Of a stretch of 64,000 nt of DNA, positions 19,319-27,417 are shown in pieces. Positions within the stretch are counted from its first letter, which is position 1. Each line of letters starts with the position of its first letter. The translations under genes and the position numbers were made by a program. The DNA comes from Flavicella sediminum (GTDB taxonomy: Bacteria; Bacteroidota; Bacteroidia; Flavobacteriales; Flavobacteriaceae). A model generated the notes under the pieces. The model was given only the letters and a program-made list of their open reading frames with translations, had not been told where the DNA came from and made no database searches. The stretch covers positions 124,001-188,000 of the forward strand of contig NZ_VDET01000002.1 of NCBI RefSeq assembly GCF_006381105.1. The letters are read 5' to 3'.

Positions 19319-19356
19319 AAAACTCCAAAGACTATAAAGGTCTTTGGAGTTTTTTT
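19319..19356 (+). terminator. Terminator after lamin-tail copy 2
   Basis: aaactccaaagac pairs with gtctttggagttt (short A/T loop) and is followed by a T run. Confidence 0.8.
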
Positions 19357-19511
19357 TACCTGTAGTAATTCTAATTCAAAAATTATTTAAGAACCCCTGA
19401 GAACAATAATTAAACCGTTCAGAACAAACAAAACTGCACGTCAACGCTATTTTTGTCCATGAAAAGTCTATTAAAAATAATTGACAACTAATAACCAAAA
19501 AAACTAAAATT

Positions 19512-20384
19512 ATGAGAACCAAAATTACTTTAATTACAATGTTACTACTAACAGTAACATCATTTGCGCAACCAATTATAACAGCAATCTACAGTGGAGA
19601 TTGTAGCGGTAAACCAAGAGGAATTGAAATATATGCAAAGGGGGAGGTGGATTTTACACTATACAAAATTCAAAACCAAGCAAATGGAACAGGAGTAGCC
19701 TTTGCCGATAGAAGTATTGACATGGATGCATTGGGAACTATCACAGATGAGTTTATTTATGTTATTAGAAACTCAGGAGAATTTTCTGATACGGTAACTG
19801 ATTTTGCCGCAATTGATGGAACAGAAACGGTATTATACGGTGCTGATGTTGCATGGGTAAGTGGTGACGATGCGGTTAGAATTGTAAGAAAATCTGACGA
19901 TGTCGTAATAGATTTCTATGGTGTGCTTGATGAAGATGGAACCGGGAAGCCATGGGATTACCTAAAAGGTTACGCTAAAAGAATTGATGGAACCACACCA
20001 ACAGGTGCCTTTACAATTGCTGACTGGAGCATTGCTAAAAACGCCTTCAAGTTGAAGGGAATTTGTCAAGATCCTGATGCTGCAATCTTGTCATCAGTTA
20101 CTGACCTGGGAACTTATAGTACTGTCGCTTTATCTGTAAACAATAGCAAAACAACAGGATTTTCAGTTTACCCAAATCCAGCAAACAATGAAATTAATAT
20201 TTCAAATTCAAACGCCATTGCTAGTTTTAAATTAATTGACATCAGTGGAAAAACCATACTTACAAAAAATAACATTGGTCAAAACTCAAAAATAAATATA
20301 GAAAACATCGAAAGTGGGCTTTACATTATTCAACTAATAGACCTACAAAACAATGTAGCTACAGAAAAAATAGTTATAGAATAA
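19512..20384 (+). CDS. Secreted lamin-tail-like domain protein with T9SS type A sorting domain, copy 3
   Basis: 290 residues with the same plan as copy 2: signal peptide (1-19), lamin-tail-like sandwich (TAIYSGDCSGKPRGIEIY, DDAVRIVRKSDDVVIDFYG), and T9SS sorting domain (SVYPNPANNEINIS). The sandwich is close to that of copy 1, while the sorting domain has drifted from copies 1 and 2 (KLIDISGKTILTKNNIG). This mosaic suggests exchange among the tandem copies. The upstream 100 bases, including the gaacaataattaaacc block, match those before copy 2. Function is unknown. Confidence 0.85.
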   Translation: MRTKITLITMLLLTVTSFAQPIITAIYSGDCSGKPRGIEIYAKGEVDFTLYKIQNQANGTGVAFADRSIDMDALGTITDEFIYVIRNSGEFSDTVTDFAAIDGTETVLYGADVAWVSGDDAVRIVRKSDDVVIDFYGVLDEDGTGKPWDYLKGYAKRIDGTTPTGAFTIADWSIAKNAFKLKGICQDPDAAILSSVTDLGTYSTVALSVNNSKTTGFSVYPNPANNEINISNSNAIASFKLIDISGKTILTKNNIGQNSKINIENIESGLYIIQLIDLQNNVATEKIVIE

Positions 20385-20440
20385 GGCTACTTATTAAATA
20401 TATTTTGAATTTGTAAAATCTTTTCAAAGTTTAAATGAAT

Positions 20441-20475
20441 GAGAAAGCTCAACAGTTACTGTTGAGCTTTTTTTT
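20441..20475. terminator. Bidirectional terminator between lamin-tail copy 3 and lacI
   Basis: aaagctcaacagt pairs perfectly with actgttgagcttt in the short gap between the converging genes, with A and T runs on the two sides so it can serve both strands. Confidence 0.8.
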
Positions 20476-21481
20476 ATATTTTCATAGAAGATTCCCTTAC
20501 ATTTAATCTTCCATTTAAAACAATAGTCTGCGGTACAAACAAGCCTTTTGTTTCAATCTGTTCTAACAACAAATTAGCGGCTGTTTGTCCAATATCTCTG
20601 GTAGGCTGACTTACAGAGGTTAGTGCGGGCACAATATGTTCCGCCAATCGAGATTCTGAGAACCCAACAAAGGCTATGTCTTTAGGTATTTCGTACCCAT
20701 GTTCTTTAAAAACTTTCATGGCTCCTATTGCACTTTGGTCACTTGCCGCAAATATAGCACTCGGTACTTCTTTATTTTCAATCATTTCTAAAGCCACTTT
20801 TGCACCAGCTTCCATAGAAAAACTACACGCTACTTTTCTTCCTAAAGGAACTTTGTATTTTCTATGTGCCGCATCAAAACCTTTCAATCTGTTTTTTGAA
20901 AGCGTTAAATTCTTAGGCCCCGTTAAATGCACAATATCTCTATGCCCTTGGACTAATAAATGTTCCGTAGCAAAAAATGCCCACTTAAAATCATCAAATA
21001 CTACTTTTGATGCGGGTAGGTCTTCCACTACCCTATTAAAAAAAACAATCGGCATATCAGAATCGATCAATTTTTTATAATTTTCTATATTCTGATTTTC
21101 GCAGGACAAAGAAATAATCAATCCATCTACCATGTTATCAACCATGGTTTTTACATTGTTAAACTCAGTTTCCCAAGATTCGTTTGACTGCATAATCAAT
21201 ACCTGATATCCTTTTTCTAACAAAATTTCCTGCGCTCCCATAATAACTTCAGGAAAAAAACTATTCACAAATTCAGGAACTATAATTCCTATATTTAAAG
21301 AACGCTGTTGAATTAGTTTCCTAGCAATTGGATTGGGTCGATAACCCATCTCTTCTGCCGTTTTCAAAATCAATTCTTTTGTTTCGGTTCTAATGTCATA
21401 CTTGTCATTAAAAGCCCTTGACACAGTTGAAACTGATACATTCAATTTTCTGGCTACATCTTTTATAGTGATATGTTTCAT
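20474..21481 (-). CDS. LacI-family transcriptional regulator
   Basis: 335 residues. LacI helix-turn-helix and hinge lie at residues 1-60 (TIKDVARKLNVSVSTVSRAF, hinge helix NPIARKL), and the periplasmic-binding-protein-like effector domain at ~60-330 (LNIGIIVPEFVNSFFPEVI, AIFAASDQSAIGAMK). The family represses or activates sugar genes and responds to a sugar ligand. It is divergent from the CarboxypepD_reg genes and upstream of the symporter operon. CCGAAAACGTTTCCG-like palindromes at its own 5' side and before the symporter suggest that it controls both. The effector is unknown, plausibly a galactan-derived sugar. Confidence 0.92.
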   Translation of the reverse strand: MKHITIKDVARKLNVSVSTVSRAFNDKYDIRTETKELILKTAEEMGYRPNPIARKLIQQRSLNIGIIVPEFVNSFFPEVIMGAQEILLEKGYQVLIMQSNESWETEFNNVKTMVDNMVDGLIISLSCENQNIENYKKLIDSDMPIVFFNRVVEDLPASKVVFDDFKWAFFATEHLLVQGHRDIVHLTGPKNLTLSKNRLKGFDAAHRKYKVPLGRKVACSFSMEAGAKVALEMIENKEVPSAIFAASDQSAIGAMKVFKEHGYEIPKDIAFVGFSESRLAEHIVPALTSVSQPTRDIGQTAANLLLEQIETKGLFVPQTIVLNGRLNVRESSMKI

Positions 21482-21520
21482 AAATCAATATTAAAGAATA
21501 AAAAGCATTTCCGCAAACAC

Positions 21521-21534
21521 CGGAAACGTTTCCG
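21521..21534. promoter_or_regulatory. Perfect LacI-type operator, site 1
   Basis: CGGAAACGTTTCCG is a perfect 14-base palindrome with the central CG typical of LacI-family operators, 40 bases upstream of the lacI start codon. Confidence 0.7.
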
Positions 21535-21549
21535 ATAAAAATAAGGTTT

Positions 21550-21564
21550 CCGAAAACGTTTCCG
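21550..21564. promoter_or_regulatory. LacI-type operator, site 2
   Basis: CCGAAAACGTTTCCG is centred ~30 bases from site 1, in the same gap. Flanking GTTTCCG repeats extend it. It lies upstream of both the minus-strand lacI and a plus-strand promoter candidate at 21584-21616. Confidence 0.65.
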
Positions 21565-21583
21565 AAACAAAAATAAATTCAAT

Positions 21584-21616
21584 TTGCAATAAAAAACATT
21601 TTGATGGCTATATTTA
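21584..21616 (+). promoter_or_regulatory. Candidate promoter for the CarboxypepD_reg remnant/gene
   Basis: TTG at 21584 and TATATTTA at 21609 are separated by 22 bases, close to but not a perfect match for the Bacteroidota consensus. The LacI-type sites lie just upstream, the same geometry as at the symporter promoter. Confidence 0.35.
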
Positions 21617-21661
21617 GCATCTATTTTTACTTTTCAACCTGAATGGACAAACCATTTAACC

Positions 21662-21882
21662 ATGAAAAAATTAATTCTAACCGCATTATTACTCACCTGC
21701 ACCTTCATATCATTTAGTCAAAAAACACAGGTTTATGGAACTATTCAAGACGAGACAGGCATGCTGATTTCTGGAAAAATTTTGTAGCTCCACCAGATAC
21801 AAAATACTTCAAAAAAATAAAAAAAGAGCTGGAATCCAACTTCGGTGTTCCCTTAGAAACACAATTCAAATTGGTCAACTAA
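21662..21882 (+). pseudogene. CarboxypepD_reg-like gene remnant with internal deletion
   Basis: The first 36 codons encode a signal peptide and the start of the regulatory-like domain (KTQVYGTIQDETGMLI), nearly identical to the start of the gene at 22066. The sequence then jumps to a segment matching the last ~37 codons of that gene (PPDTKYFKKIKKELESN... FKLVN) in another frame, so the first frame stops at once. About 930 bases of an ancestral gene appear lost, with a short shared ATT at the join. The two genes share the bases just before their ATG, so they were tandem duplicates. Confidence 0.85.
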
Positions 21883-22065
21883 ATTTTAATTCTCAAATAA
21901 AACACAACCTTCAAAATCTTAAATTGATTCTTGGAGTTTTTTCACAAAGCCTCATATTCATTGAGCATTCTAAAACAAAAAAAACTCCTAAGAACAATTT
22001 TTATTCAGTGAAGCACAACAAAAGGACTGCAATTTCTGAAGTTTGTAAGCACAAACCACTCAAAC

Positions 22066-23220
22066 ATGAAAAAATTAATTCTTATCCTTCTATTTATTGG
22101 AAGTTCAATCAATGCTATAGCTCAAAAAACACAAGTCTACGGTACCATACAAGACGAAACAGGTATGTTGATTCCCTATGTTTCTGTAAGTTTTGCTAAC
22201 AATACCAAAGGTACCACCTCCAATGATGATGGAGAATTTGTTATACAAGTAAGCAACGAAGAAAAACAAGATACATTAACGATAAATTGCCTTGGTTTTA
22301 ATACGTATGAAATAAAAATTCAAGACTTAATTGACAAAAAAGACAAGAATATAGTTTTAACAGAAACCGCTATTAGTTTGAACGAAGTAGAATTACTTCA
22401 ACCAGATGTTTACGTACAAAGAGCCATAAAACAATTAAAGACCAATACTATTAGTAGCAGACACCAACTGACCTTGCTATATCGAAGAGCTTCTAGTGAA
22501 GAAGGCAAAGCACGATTTTTTACAGAGCACTATTTAAAAATTTATGACAAAGGTCCAGCCGCTAAAAAAATGACATCCATAGAAGTGTTGGAATCTAGAA
22601 AATCTGCGGATTATCGGTTTCTTAAAAAGAAAGAAAACCATCACTCCATTATTCCTATGACGGTTCGCAATCCGTTAAGACATTTAAGATCTACAAAAAA
22701 CATCCAATGGACAAAAGAAGGAGATTCTTCTTATGAAGGAGAAGATGTACTTATTATCAAAGGAAAACCAAAAGATGCAGCTCCATTTATCATGTATATT
22801 GGTGTGGATACTTACAAAGTGTACAAAGTTGATAATGCCGCTAATAATTCATTGTATGTCTATAAAAATAATAATGAAGGAAAATTACAACTAGCTTACC
22901 ACAGTCGACAATGGAAATCTGGCGTTCCAATTTCCAAAAAATTACAAAAAAACTTAAAGAAGTCTAAACCTGAACTTTCGGCAACTTACAAACACGAAGT
23001 ATTTGTTTTAGACGTTGAAACAAATAAAAAGAAAATGAAGGTCAGAAACCAAGCAAAAGCCTGGACAACAGACATGGGTGATTTAAAAGTTCCTTATCAC
23101 AAGGAATTTTGGGCTAACTTTATTACACCTCCAGATACCAAATATTTTAAGCAAATAAAAAAAGAATTAGAATCCAACTTCGGTGTTCCCTTAGAAACAC
23201 AATTTAAATTGGTTAACTAA
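22066..23220 (+). CDS. Exported CarboxypepD_reg-like domain protein, paralogue of 8222-9385
   Basis: 384 residues: signal peptide (1-19), carboxypeptidase-regulatory-like sandwich (~20-105, VYGTIQDETGMLIPYVSV), then the same unnamed domain as the protein at 8222 (DSSYEGEDVLIIKGKP, C-terminus GVPLETQFKLVN). It lies between lacI and the symporter operon and may be controlled by the same regulator through the operators at 21521-21564. Function is unknown. Its location beside a galactan cluster, and the separate paralogue beside housekeeping genes, suggest duplication and recruitment. Confidence 0.8.
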   Translation: MKKLILILLFIGSSINAIAQKTQVYGTIQDETGMLIPYVSVSFANNTKGTTSNDDGEFVIQVSNEEKQDTLTINCLGFNTYEIKIQDLIDKKDKNIVLTETAISLNEVELLQPDVYVQRAIKQLKTNTISSRHQLTLLYRRASSEEGKARFFTEHYLKIYDKGPAAKKMTSIEVLESRKSADYRFLKKKENHHSIIPMTVRNPLRHLRSTKNIQWTKEGDSSYEGEDVLIIKGKPKDAAPFIMYIGVDTYKVYKVDNAANNSLYVYKNNNEGKLQLAYHSRQWKSGVPISKKLQKNLKKSKPELSATYKHEVFVLDVETNKKKMKVRNQAKAWTTDMGDLKVPYHKEFWANFITPPDTKYFKQIKKELESNFGVPLETQFKLVN

Positions 23221-23236
23221 GTCTCATTTTATTCCT

Positions 23237-23279
23237 AAAAGCCCTCCAAAGATTTCTTTAGATCCTTGGAGGGCTTTTT
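23237..23279 (+). terminator. Terminator after the CarboxypepD_reg paralogue
   Basis: aaaagccctccaa pairs with ttggagggctttt across a 16-base loop, ending in a T run. It separates this gene from the symporter operon. Confidence 0.8.
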
Positions 23280-23336
23280 GCTTTTAGAGCATTTATACAC
23301 CCCTTGTATGAATTATTTAACAGAATAAACAAAACA

Positions 23337-23352
23337 CCGAAAACGTTCCCGA
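23337..23352. promoter_or_regulatory. LacI-type operator, site 3
   Basis: CCGAAAAACGTTCCCG is an imperfect palindrome matching the sites beside lacI, located ~44 bases upstream of the -33 element of the symporter promoter. Confidence 0.55.
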
Positions 23353-23369
23353 CGACAAATAACGTTTTC

Positions 23370-23383
23370 GGGAACGTTTCCGA
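23370..23383. promoter_or_regulatory. LacI-type operator, site 4
   Basis: CGGGAACGTTTCCG differs from the perfect site 1 by one base. It is flanked by further half-sites (AACGTTTTCGG before, CCGAAAAC after) and ends 12 bases before the -33 TTG. Confidence 0.65.
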
Positions 23384-23395
23384 AAACATATTCAT

Positions 23396-23424
23396 TGTAA
23401 TCCTTCTAAGAAAGCCTAAATTTG
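23396..23424 (+). promoter_or_regulatory. Promoter of the symporter / galactan operon
   Basis: TTG (23396-23398), an 18-base spacer and TAAATTTG (23417-23424) match the Bacteroidota TTG / TAnnTTTG promoter well, 37 bases before the symporter ATG. LacI-type sites abut it upstream. Confidence 0.7.
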
Positions 23425-23460
23425 ATTGTATAAGTATCTTAAATACTAAAATTTACAATC

Positions 23461-25107
23461 ATGACTACAATTGATATTGCTGTAATTTTAATTTTCACAT
23501 TGCTCGTTTTTATTTGTGGAATGAGTTTTTCCAAATCTGGAAAAAATATGAAATCCTATTTTGCCGCAGGTGGTGCTTTGCCATGGTGGATGAGTGGGTT
23601 GTCACTTTTTATGAGTTTTTTCTCCGCAGGAACCTTTGTGGTTTGGGGCTCTATTGCCTATAAAAGTGGTTGGGTGGCCATTGCTATACAATGGACCATG
23701 TGTATTGCTGGTTTAATTATCGGTTTTTGGATTGCTCCTAAATGGCAAAAAACAAAAGCCTTAACTGCTGCTGAGTTTATTACCGATAGATTGGGCTATA
23801 AAACACAGAAAATTTATACTTATTTGTTTTTATTGATTTCCGTTTTTACCACCGGAGCTTTTTTATATCCTGTGGCTAAAATCGTTGAAGTTTCTACGGG
23901 CATCCCAATTACGGCAAGTGTTATTTTTTTAGGAATATTAATTTTAATTTACACAGCTGTTGGTGGTTTATGGGCCGTTATCGTAACCGACGTTTTACAA
24001 TTTGTGGTTCTTACCGCAGCCGTACTTATAGTCGTTCCTTTGTCTTTTGATAAAATTGGAGGCATCAATCAATTCATCAATCTAGCGCCAGATAATTTTT
24101 TCAACTTTGTAAATGAAGAATATACGCCAGGATTTTTAGTTGCTTTCGGACTTTATAATTTATTTTTTATTGCAGGAAACTGGGCCTACATTCAACGTTA
24201 CACTAGTGTTGCAAGCCCTAAAGACGCCAAAAAAGTAGGTTGGTTATTCGGTGGATTATATACGATCAGTCCGCTTATTTGGATGCTACCTCCTATGATT
24301 TACAGAGTATTAAACCCTGGACTTGGCGAGTTGGCTGAAGAAGGAGCCTATTTATTAATGTGTAAAGAAGTATTGCCTGTAGGAATGCTAGGTTTGATGC
24401 TAGGAGGAATGGTTTTTGCCACTTCAAGTTCGGTCAATACAACCTTAAATATTTCCGCAGGAGTTTTGGCTAACGATGTCTACAAACATTTCAAACCAAA
24501 CACCAGTGATAGCGACCTAGTAAAAGTTGGGAAACGATCTACCATTATTTTAGGAATTATTACCATAATTGTTGCTTTATTGGTTCCGTTAATGGGTGGA
24601 ATTGTTAACGTTGTTATGAGTTTAGCTGCCTTAACAGGTGGTGCCATGTTCCTACCTCCTCTTTGGGCGCTTTTTTCCAAATACCAAACCGGTAAAAGTG
24701 TTTTGTTGGTTACCCTTGTTTCTTTAGCCATCAACGGATTTTTCAAATTTATAAGTCCTGAGTTATTCGACTTTGCTTTGGATCGTGCTACGGAAATGGG
24801 TGTAGGAGTAGGAATACCCGTTGTGTTATTAGCCATTTTCGATTTTTATGCGAAATCAACAAAACAGAGTACCGAACAACATGAAAAACACCAAGGTATT
24901 GTTTCCACAAAAGTCTCTGCAACCAAAGAAGAAAGCGAAAGTGGTAATAAAAAAGGAAGTAGAGTCATTGGAATTGGCGTGGCAGCTACTGGGCTATTGG
25001 TACTCGGACTTTCATTTATTGCAGAAACAGGAGCGTTTCTTGTTGGAGGAATGGGAGTTGCCGTTTTAATATTAGGCTTATTCGTGATCAAAAAAAATCT
25101 TAATTAG
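23461..25107 (+). CDS. Sodium:solute symporter (SSS family)
   Basis: 548 residues, about 13 hydrophobic helices, and the SSS core (FCAG-like start MSFSKSGKNMKSYFAAGGALPWWMSGLSLFMS region, AVGGLWAVIVTDVLQF, and GNWAYIQRYTSV). The extended C-terminus (~470-548) adds a charged linker and two more helices. The family imports sugars or other organic solutes with Na+ across the inner membrane. As first gene of the cluster and the only importer seen, it probably carries a monosaccharide or anhydro-sugar released by the enzymes downstream; the substrate is inferred from context only. Confidence 0.9.
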   Translation: MTTIDIAVILIFTLLVFICGMSFSKSGKNMKSYFAAGGALPWWMSGLSLFMSFFSAGTFVVWGSIAYKSGWVAIAIQWTMCIAGLIIGFWIAPKWQKTKALTAAEFITDRLGYKTQKIYTYLFLLISVFTTGAFLYPVAKIVEVSTGIPITASVIFLGILILIYTAVGGLWAVIVTDVLQFVVLTAAVLIVVPLSFDKIGGINQFINLAPDNFFNFVNEEYTPGFLVAFGLYNLFFIAGNWAYIQRYTSVASPKDAKKVGWLFGGLYTISPLIWMLPPMIYRVLNPGLGELAEEGAYLLMCKEVLPVGMLGLMLGGMVFATSSSVNTTLNISAGVLANDVYKHFKPNTSDSDLVKVGKRSTIILGIITIIVALLVPLMGGIVNVVMSLAALTGGAMFLPPLWALFSKYQTGKSVLLVTLVSLAINGFFKFISPELFDFALDRATEMGVGVGIPVVLLAIFDFYAKSTKQSTEQHEKHQGIVSTKVSATKEESESGNKKGSRVIGIGVAATGLLVLGLSFIAETGAFLVGGMGVAVLILGLFVIKKNLN

Positions 25108-25127
25108 AAAATTACAATTAAAAAAAT

Positions 25128-27407
25128 ATGTTAGTACAAAATAACAGCGCGGCTATTAGACAAAACAAAACAACTAGCTTACAAAGTGAATTTGTAGTTA
25201 TTGGAGGTGGAACTGCCGGTGTTTGTGCCGCTATAACAGCAGCAAGAAAAGGTGTGAAAACGGTATTAATTCAAGACCGACCTGTATTAGGAGGAAATGC
25301 TTCTTCTGAAGTTCGCTTATGGATTTTAGGTGCTACTTCTCATATGGGAAACAACAACCGTTGGGCTCGTGAAGGAGGTGTCATGGATGAAATTCTTGTT
25401 GAAAATTTATACCGAAATAAAGAAGGAAATGCTGTTATTTTTGATACCGTATTACTAGAAAAGGTATTGAACGAAGAAAATATTACACTACTACTAAATA
25501 CCGCTGTGTACGATGTAAGTAAATCTGATGACAAGAATTTAGAATCTGTAAGAGCATTCAATCCACAAAACTCAACAGAATATATTATCAAAGCTCCTTT
25601 ATTTTGCGATGCTTCTGGTGATGGAATTGTAGCCTTTAAAGCTGGCGCTTCTTTTAGAATGGGAGCCGAAACACAGGAAGAATTTGGAGAAAAATTTGCT
25701 CCAGACAAAGCGTACGGAGAGCTATTAGGACACTCCATGTATTTTTATAGCAAAAACACGGACAAACCTGTAAAATATGTGGCTCCAGAATATGCTTTAA
25801 AAGACATTACTGCCATTCCACGTTACAAAGCTATTGGTAAGGACGATAAAGGTTGTCGTTTTTGGTGGTTTGAATATGGTGGTCGTGGCGATACAATTCA
25901 TGAAACAGAAGAAATTAAATACGAACTGTGGAAAGTAATCTATGGTGTTTGGGATTATATTAAAAATTCAGGAAATTTTGAAGATGTGGACAACATGACT
26001 TTGGAATGGGTGGGTACGGTTCCTGGTAAACGTGAAAGTAGACGTTTTGAAGGATTGTACATGATCAAACAACAAGATGTTATTGGTCAAAGTAAATTTG
26101 ACGACGCGATTGCACATGGAGGCTGGGCCATAGATTTACATCCTGCCGATGGTGTTTATAGTGAACTTTCAGGCTGTACCCAGTGGCATTCAAAAGGTGT
26201 TTACGACATTCCTTATAGATCTTTTGTTAGTAAAGATATAGACAACTTATTTTTAGCAGGAAGAATTATTAGTGCTACACATGTGGCTTTTGGTTCTACT
26301 CGTGTTATGGCCACTACCGGTTTATGCGCACAAGCATTAGGAATGGCCGCTTCTATTTGTATAGAAAACAAAATAAAACCTGCACAAATTCTAGAAAATG
26401 GATTGATTAAAAAATTGCAAAATGAACTGAATCTATTTGGTCAAAGTATTCCTAGAGTGCCTATTCAAAAAGAAAGCAATTTATTATCAAAAGCAACGAT
26501 AAAAAGTTCTTCTTCTTTAAAATTAACTAAAATAATTGGAGATGGAGAGTGGATGAATTTAGGAACGGCTACTGCTCAATTGTTGCCTTTAAAAGCGAAT
26601 CAGAAATACAAATTTAAGGTACTAGCCAATGTTTTGGAAGCTACGAATATTGAAATTCAATTACGTACTTCTATCAAAGCTGAAAATTACTGTCCAGAAT
26701 TAATTTTAGAAACTCAAATTTCTTCCTTAGAAAAAGGAGAACAAGAAATTGAATTCGAATTTGACACGACACTTACCGAGGATCAGTATGCGTTTGTTAC
26801 TTTTCTTTCAAACGACAAAATAGAACTTAAAAATAGCAACCAACGATTTACAGGAATACTTTCTGTATTTAATGGCGTTAACAAAGCGGTTTCTAATAAT
26901 GGAAAACAAACACCACCTGCAGCCATTGGTGTAGATACTTTTGAATTCTGGATTCCTCATAGACGACCTGAAGGAAAGAATATCGCCTTAGAAATTTCTC
27001 CTGCTATTGAAGTATTTGAAGAGAACAATATTAGAAATGGGTTTGTGCGTCCAGGAAAAACGAGCAATGCTTGGTCGGCTAGTTTAGAAGACAAAAATCC
27101 TAGTCTGACAATTACTTGGGACGAAGTTCAAGAAGTTTCGGAGATCAAGTTGTTCTTAGACACAGACTATGACCATCCTTTAGAATCTACCTTAATGGGA
27201 CATCCTGAAGAAGTAGCTCCTTTTTGTTTAAGAAACTATAAAATTACAGACCTAAACGGAAACCTGATTGTAGAAAAACAAGGCAATTACCAAACCATTA
27301 ACACTTGGAAATTAGAACAACCTATACAAACAAAAGGCTTTATTATAGAAATGGAACACCCGTTGGAAAATGTACCTGCTTCCATTTTTGAAATTGTATG
27401 TCAATAA
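25128..27407 (+). CDS. FAD-dependent oxidoreductase with C-terminal sandwich modules, no signal peptide
   Basis: 759 residues. The FAD-binding Rossmann motif GGGTAG lies at residues 26-31 (FVVIGGGTAGVCAA), with a second conserved block RPVLGGNASSEVRLW, as in FAD_oxidored (PF12831-type) proteins found in polysaccharide-utilisation clusters. From ~450 the chain becomes beta-rich, and its last ~130 residues look discoidin-like (AWSASLEDKNPSLTITWDE...). No signal peptide or lipobox is visible, so it is predicted cytoplasmic. It follows the symporter by 20 bases. The reaction is unknown; oxidation of an imported sugar or anhydro-sugar is a context-based guess. Confidence 0.85.
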   Translation: MLVQNNSAAIRQNKTTSLQSEFVVIGGGTAGVCAAITAARKGVKTVLIQDRPVLGGNASSEVRLWILGATSHMGNNNRWAREGGVMDEILVENLYRNKEGNAVIFDTVLLEKVLNEENITLLLNTAVYDVSKSDDKNLESVRAFNPQNSTEYIIKAPLFCDASGDGIVAFKAGASFRMGAETQEEFGEKFAPDKAYGELLGHSMYFYSKNTDKPVKYVAPEYALKDITAIPRYKAIGKDDKGCRFWWFEYGGRGDTIHETEEIKYELWKVIYGVWDYIKNSGNFEDVDNMTLEWVGTVPGKRESRRFEGLYMIKQQDVIGQSKFDDAIAHGGWAIDLHPADGVYSELSGCTQWHSKGVYDIPYRSFVSKDIDNLFLAGRIISATHVAFGSTRVMATTGLCAQALGMAASICIENKIKPAQILENGLIKKLQNELNLFGQSIPRVPIQKESNLLSKATIKSSSSLKLTKIIGDGEWMNLGTATAQLLPLKANQKYKFKVLANVLEATNIEIQLRTSIKAENYCPELILETQISSLEKGEQEIEFEFDTTLTEDQYAFVTFLSNDKIELKNSNQRFTGILSVFNGVNKAVSNNGKQTPPAAIGVDTFEFWIPHRRPEGKNIALEISPAIEVFEENNIRNGFVRPGKTSNAWSASLEDKNPSLTITWDEVQEVSEIKLFLDTDYDHPLESTLMGHPEEVAPFCLRNYKITDLNGNLIVEKQGNYQTINTWKLEQPIQTKGFIIEMEHPLENVPASIFEIVCQ

Positions 27408-27417
27408 TTTTAAATAC

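Noticed and set aside
21924-22199. A 91-codon frame overlapping the start of the CarboxypepD_reg paralogue
   Set aside because: It is the out-of-frame shadow of the gene at 22066 and has no features of its own.
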